Shown one piece after another: positions 62,953 through 64,000 of a stretch of 64,000 nt of DNA. Made by a program: the position numbers and the translations under genes. A model generated the notes under the pieces. The model was not told where the DNA came from. It worked only from the letters and a program-made list of their open reading frames with translations, and made no database searches. Positions within the stretch are counted from its first letter, which is position 1; every line of letters begins with the position of its first letter. This stretch comes from Phycisphaerae bacterium (GTDB lineage: Bacteria > Planctomycetota > Phycisphaerae > UBA1845 > UTPLA1), in NCBI GenBank assembly GCA_019636475.1, contig JAHBXN010000002.1, positions 496,001 to 560,000 on the forward strand, written 5' to 3'.

Positions 62953-63537
62953 TCACTTATGCAGCAGGCTCATGACTTCGGCACGGGTGGCCGAATTTTC
63001 CGCACAAACTCCGCGAATGGCTGATGTGACCATGACGCTGCCGGGCTTCTTCACGCCGCGACAGGTCATACATGTGTGAACGGCCTCAATGACGACGGCG
63101 GCTCCCTGCGCCGCGAGTTCGGACATGATGACATCGGCGATCTGGGTTGTCAGCCGTTCCTGCACCTGCGGTCTTAGCGCGTAAGCGTCGACGACGCGGG
63201 CGAGCTTTGAGAGGCCGACAACTTTTCCATCGGGGAGATAGGCGACATGGGCTTTGCCTTCGAAGGGCATGAGGTGGTGCTCGCACATGGAGTTGAAAGG
63301 GATATCGCGAAGGACGACCAACTCGTCGTACTTTTCGGTGAAGACCGTCATCAGGAGTGATCTGGGGTCCTGGCGGAGTCCGCTGAACAACTCCTCGTAC
63401 ATTCGTGCAACGCGTGCGGGCGTGTCGCGGAGTCCTTCGCGATCCGGATTGTCTCCGATGGCGGCGAGAATCTCGCGGACCGCGCGAGCGATCCGCTCCT
63501 TGTCGATCTTGAAATCTGCGGGACAAACCTGACCCAT
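62953..63537 (-). CDS. folE: GTP cyclohydrolase I
   Basis: The 194-residue protein matches Fol[12 protein letters not shown] (30-40), [10 protein letters not shown] (Cys85, His88) and [12 protein letters not shown] (Cys156), which give the zinc ligands. It makes 7,8-dihydroneopterin triphosphate from GTP, the first step in folate (or tetrahydrobiopterin and queuosine) synthesis. The length is normal. GGAG lies 7 bases before the ATG. folP is at 36 kb and not in an operon with it. Confidence 0.97.
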   Translation of the reverse strand: MGQVCPADFKIDKERIARAVREILAAIGDNPDREGLRDTPARVARMYEELFSGLRQDPRSLLMTVFTEKYDELVVLRDIPFNSMCEHHLMPFEGKAHVAYLPDGKVVGLSKLARVVDAYALRPQVQERLTTQIADVIMSELAAQGAAVVIEAVHTCMTCRGVKKPGSVMVTSAIRGVCAENSATRAEVMSLLHK

Positions 63538-63613
63538 GGGGAGCTCCTCGGGAGACTATCGTGCCCGCGACCGCCGTGTTTGGGGGTGGCCGTGGCGCAA
63601 GGGTGATCGACGA

Positions 63614-64000
63614 TCAGCCGTATTTTTCGGATGTCGCCAGGTCGAAACCAGCGTGTTCGGGATTGTAGCCGACGCGGCGATACTCAGCTCTGCACCGATA
63701 GCAGACGGTTACGCTGGGCACGACAAGATAGATGATTGCGTCCACGAGAACCAGCGATGCCAACACGACAAAGGTCATCGGAATGTTCTTCATGTAGTAG
63801 AAGCAGGACGCGATGATTCCGAAGACGATGACGAGGATCAGTCCGAGGCGCTGCGGAAAATCCTTGCGTATGAAAAACTCCCTGCCCGGACAGCAAGCGC
63901 ACCGAACGACGCGGCGCTCGTCGCCCAACTCGGTTGGGACATCCGCTGTTGTGAGCTTGCCGCATCGCGGGCATTTCAATTCGCGAGGCCCGACGCTAGC
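63614..64000 (-). CDS. Zinc-ribbon membrane protein (5' end outside window)
   Basis: The frame is open to the window edge. It contains a zinc ribbon (K-C-P-R-C-G-K and V-R-C-A-C-C-P-G-R-E-F), two membrane helices (L-G-L-I-L-V-I-V-F-G-I-I-A-S-C and T-F-V-V-L-A-S-L-V-L-V-D-A-I-I) and a second C-x-x-C pair (V-C-Y-R-C-R) near the end. Nothing in the visible part names a family. A TTG at 63979 could be a start, but the upstream codons are equally consistent with coding sequence, so the gene is probably truncated here. Confidence 0.6.
   Translation of the reverse strand, partial: ASVGPRELKCPRCGKLTTADVPTELGDERRVVRCACCPGREFFIRKDFPQRLGLILVIVFGIIASCFYYMKNIPMTFVVLASLVLVDAIIYLVVPSVTVCYRCRAEYRRVGYNPEHAGFDLATSEKYG

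Noticed and set aside
1-64000. CRISPR arrays, insertion sequences, prophage or integrative elements
   Set aside because: No repeat-spacer pattern, transposase, integrase or att-like direct repeats were found.

Overview
The window reads as a high-GC chromosome segment from a Gram-negative-type planctomycete, probably Phycisphaerae-like. This assignment is inference. It rests on dockerin-type repeats in secreted proteins with no cellulosome context, a 3063-residue secreted protein with repeated G-A-C-C cysteine motifs, a DUF1573 protein encoded next to MauE-like and rhodanese-like proteins, many long lipoproteins of unknown family, and a CapD/LptD/LpxK envelope set. I found no rRNA, tRNA, CRISPR array, insertion sequence or prophage. 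The window is accessory-rich chromosome with a few housekeeping islands.

Layout. 1-12.5 kb: the tail of a zinc-ribbon protein and an RNase H, a secreted EF-hand protein, a large secreted protein with methionine clusters, a leftward polysaccharide-export cluster (SPOR/TPR lipoprotein, Wza-like exporter, Wzz-like chain-length protein), an LptD-like outer-membrane protein behind a near-perfect sigma70 promoter, and a lipoprotein esterase. 12.6-17.6 kb: a receiver-only response regulator, rpsO, pnp with a clear intrinsic terminator, a soluble histidine kinase and a lipoprotein. 17.7-30.3 kb: lpxK, a GmhB-like HAD phosphatase with a membrane-anchored tail, small lipoproteins, membrane proteins, an HTH-receiver fusion, a hydrolase-like lipoprotein without its nucleophile, cinA, an SGNH hydrolase and a membrane histidine kinase. 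30.5-39.3 kb: a TPR-like secreted protein, a CapD/WbpM-type nucleotide-sugar dehydratase, a 56-residue zinc-ribbon membrane protein, an alpha/beta-hydrolase lipoprotein, folP and a TMTC-like membrane/TPR protein.

39.4-50.0 kb is dominated by a leftward giant secreted subtilase-like protein. Facing it is a secreted protein with six calcium-loop repeats and a C-terminal dockerin, and a palindromic motif lies in the shared upstream region. 50.1-53.1 kb holds a leftward DUF1573, rhodanese, MauE-like operon with cysteine-pair motifs in all three proteins. 53.2-64 kb contains a VTT membrane protein, a GNAT acetyltransferase, a MOSC protein, a processive-type GT2, the c-di-AMP group (cdaA, ybbR/cdaR, a thioredoxin-like protein without cysteines), a D-2-hydroxyacid dehydrogenase, a GH10-like protein missing both catalytic glutamates, folE and a zinc-ribbon membrane protein cut by the window edge.

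The shared theme is the cell envelope: lipid A phosphorylation, LPS assembly, capsule/exopolysaccharide synthesis and export, c-di-AMP signalling and large secreted multidomain proteins. A second theme is recognisable enzyme folds with altered catalytic residues: the S8 protease, TlpA-like, GH10-like, hydrolase-like and receiver proteins, and possibly CdaA. The most unusual signals are two near-identical 53-54-residue modules inserted in the subtilase domain together with Asp-to-Glu replacement in its catalytic motif, and the DUF1573/MauE/rhodanese cysteine-pair operon.
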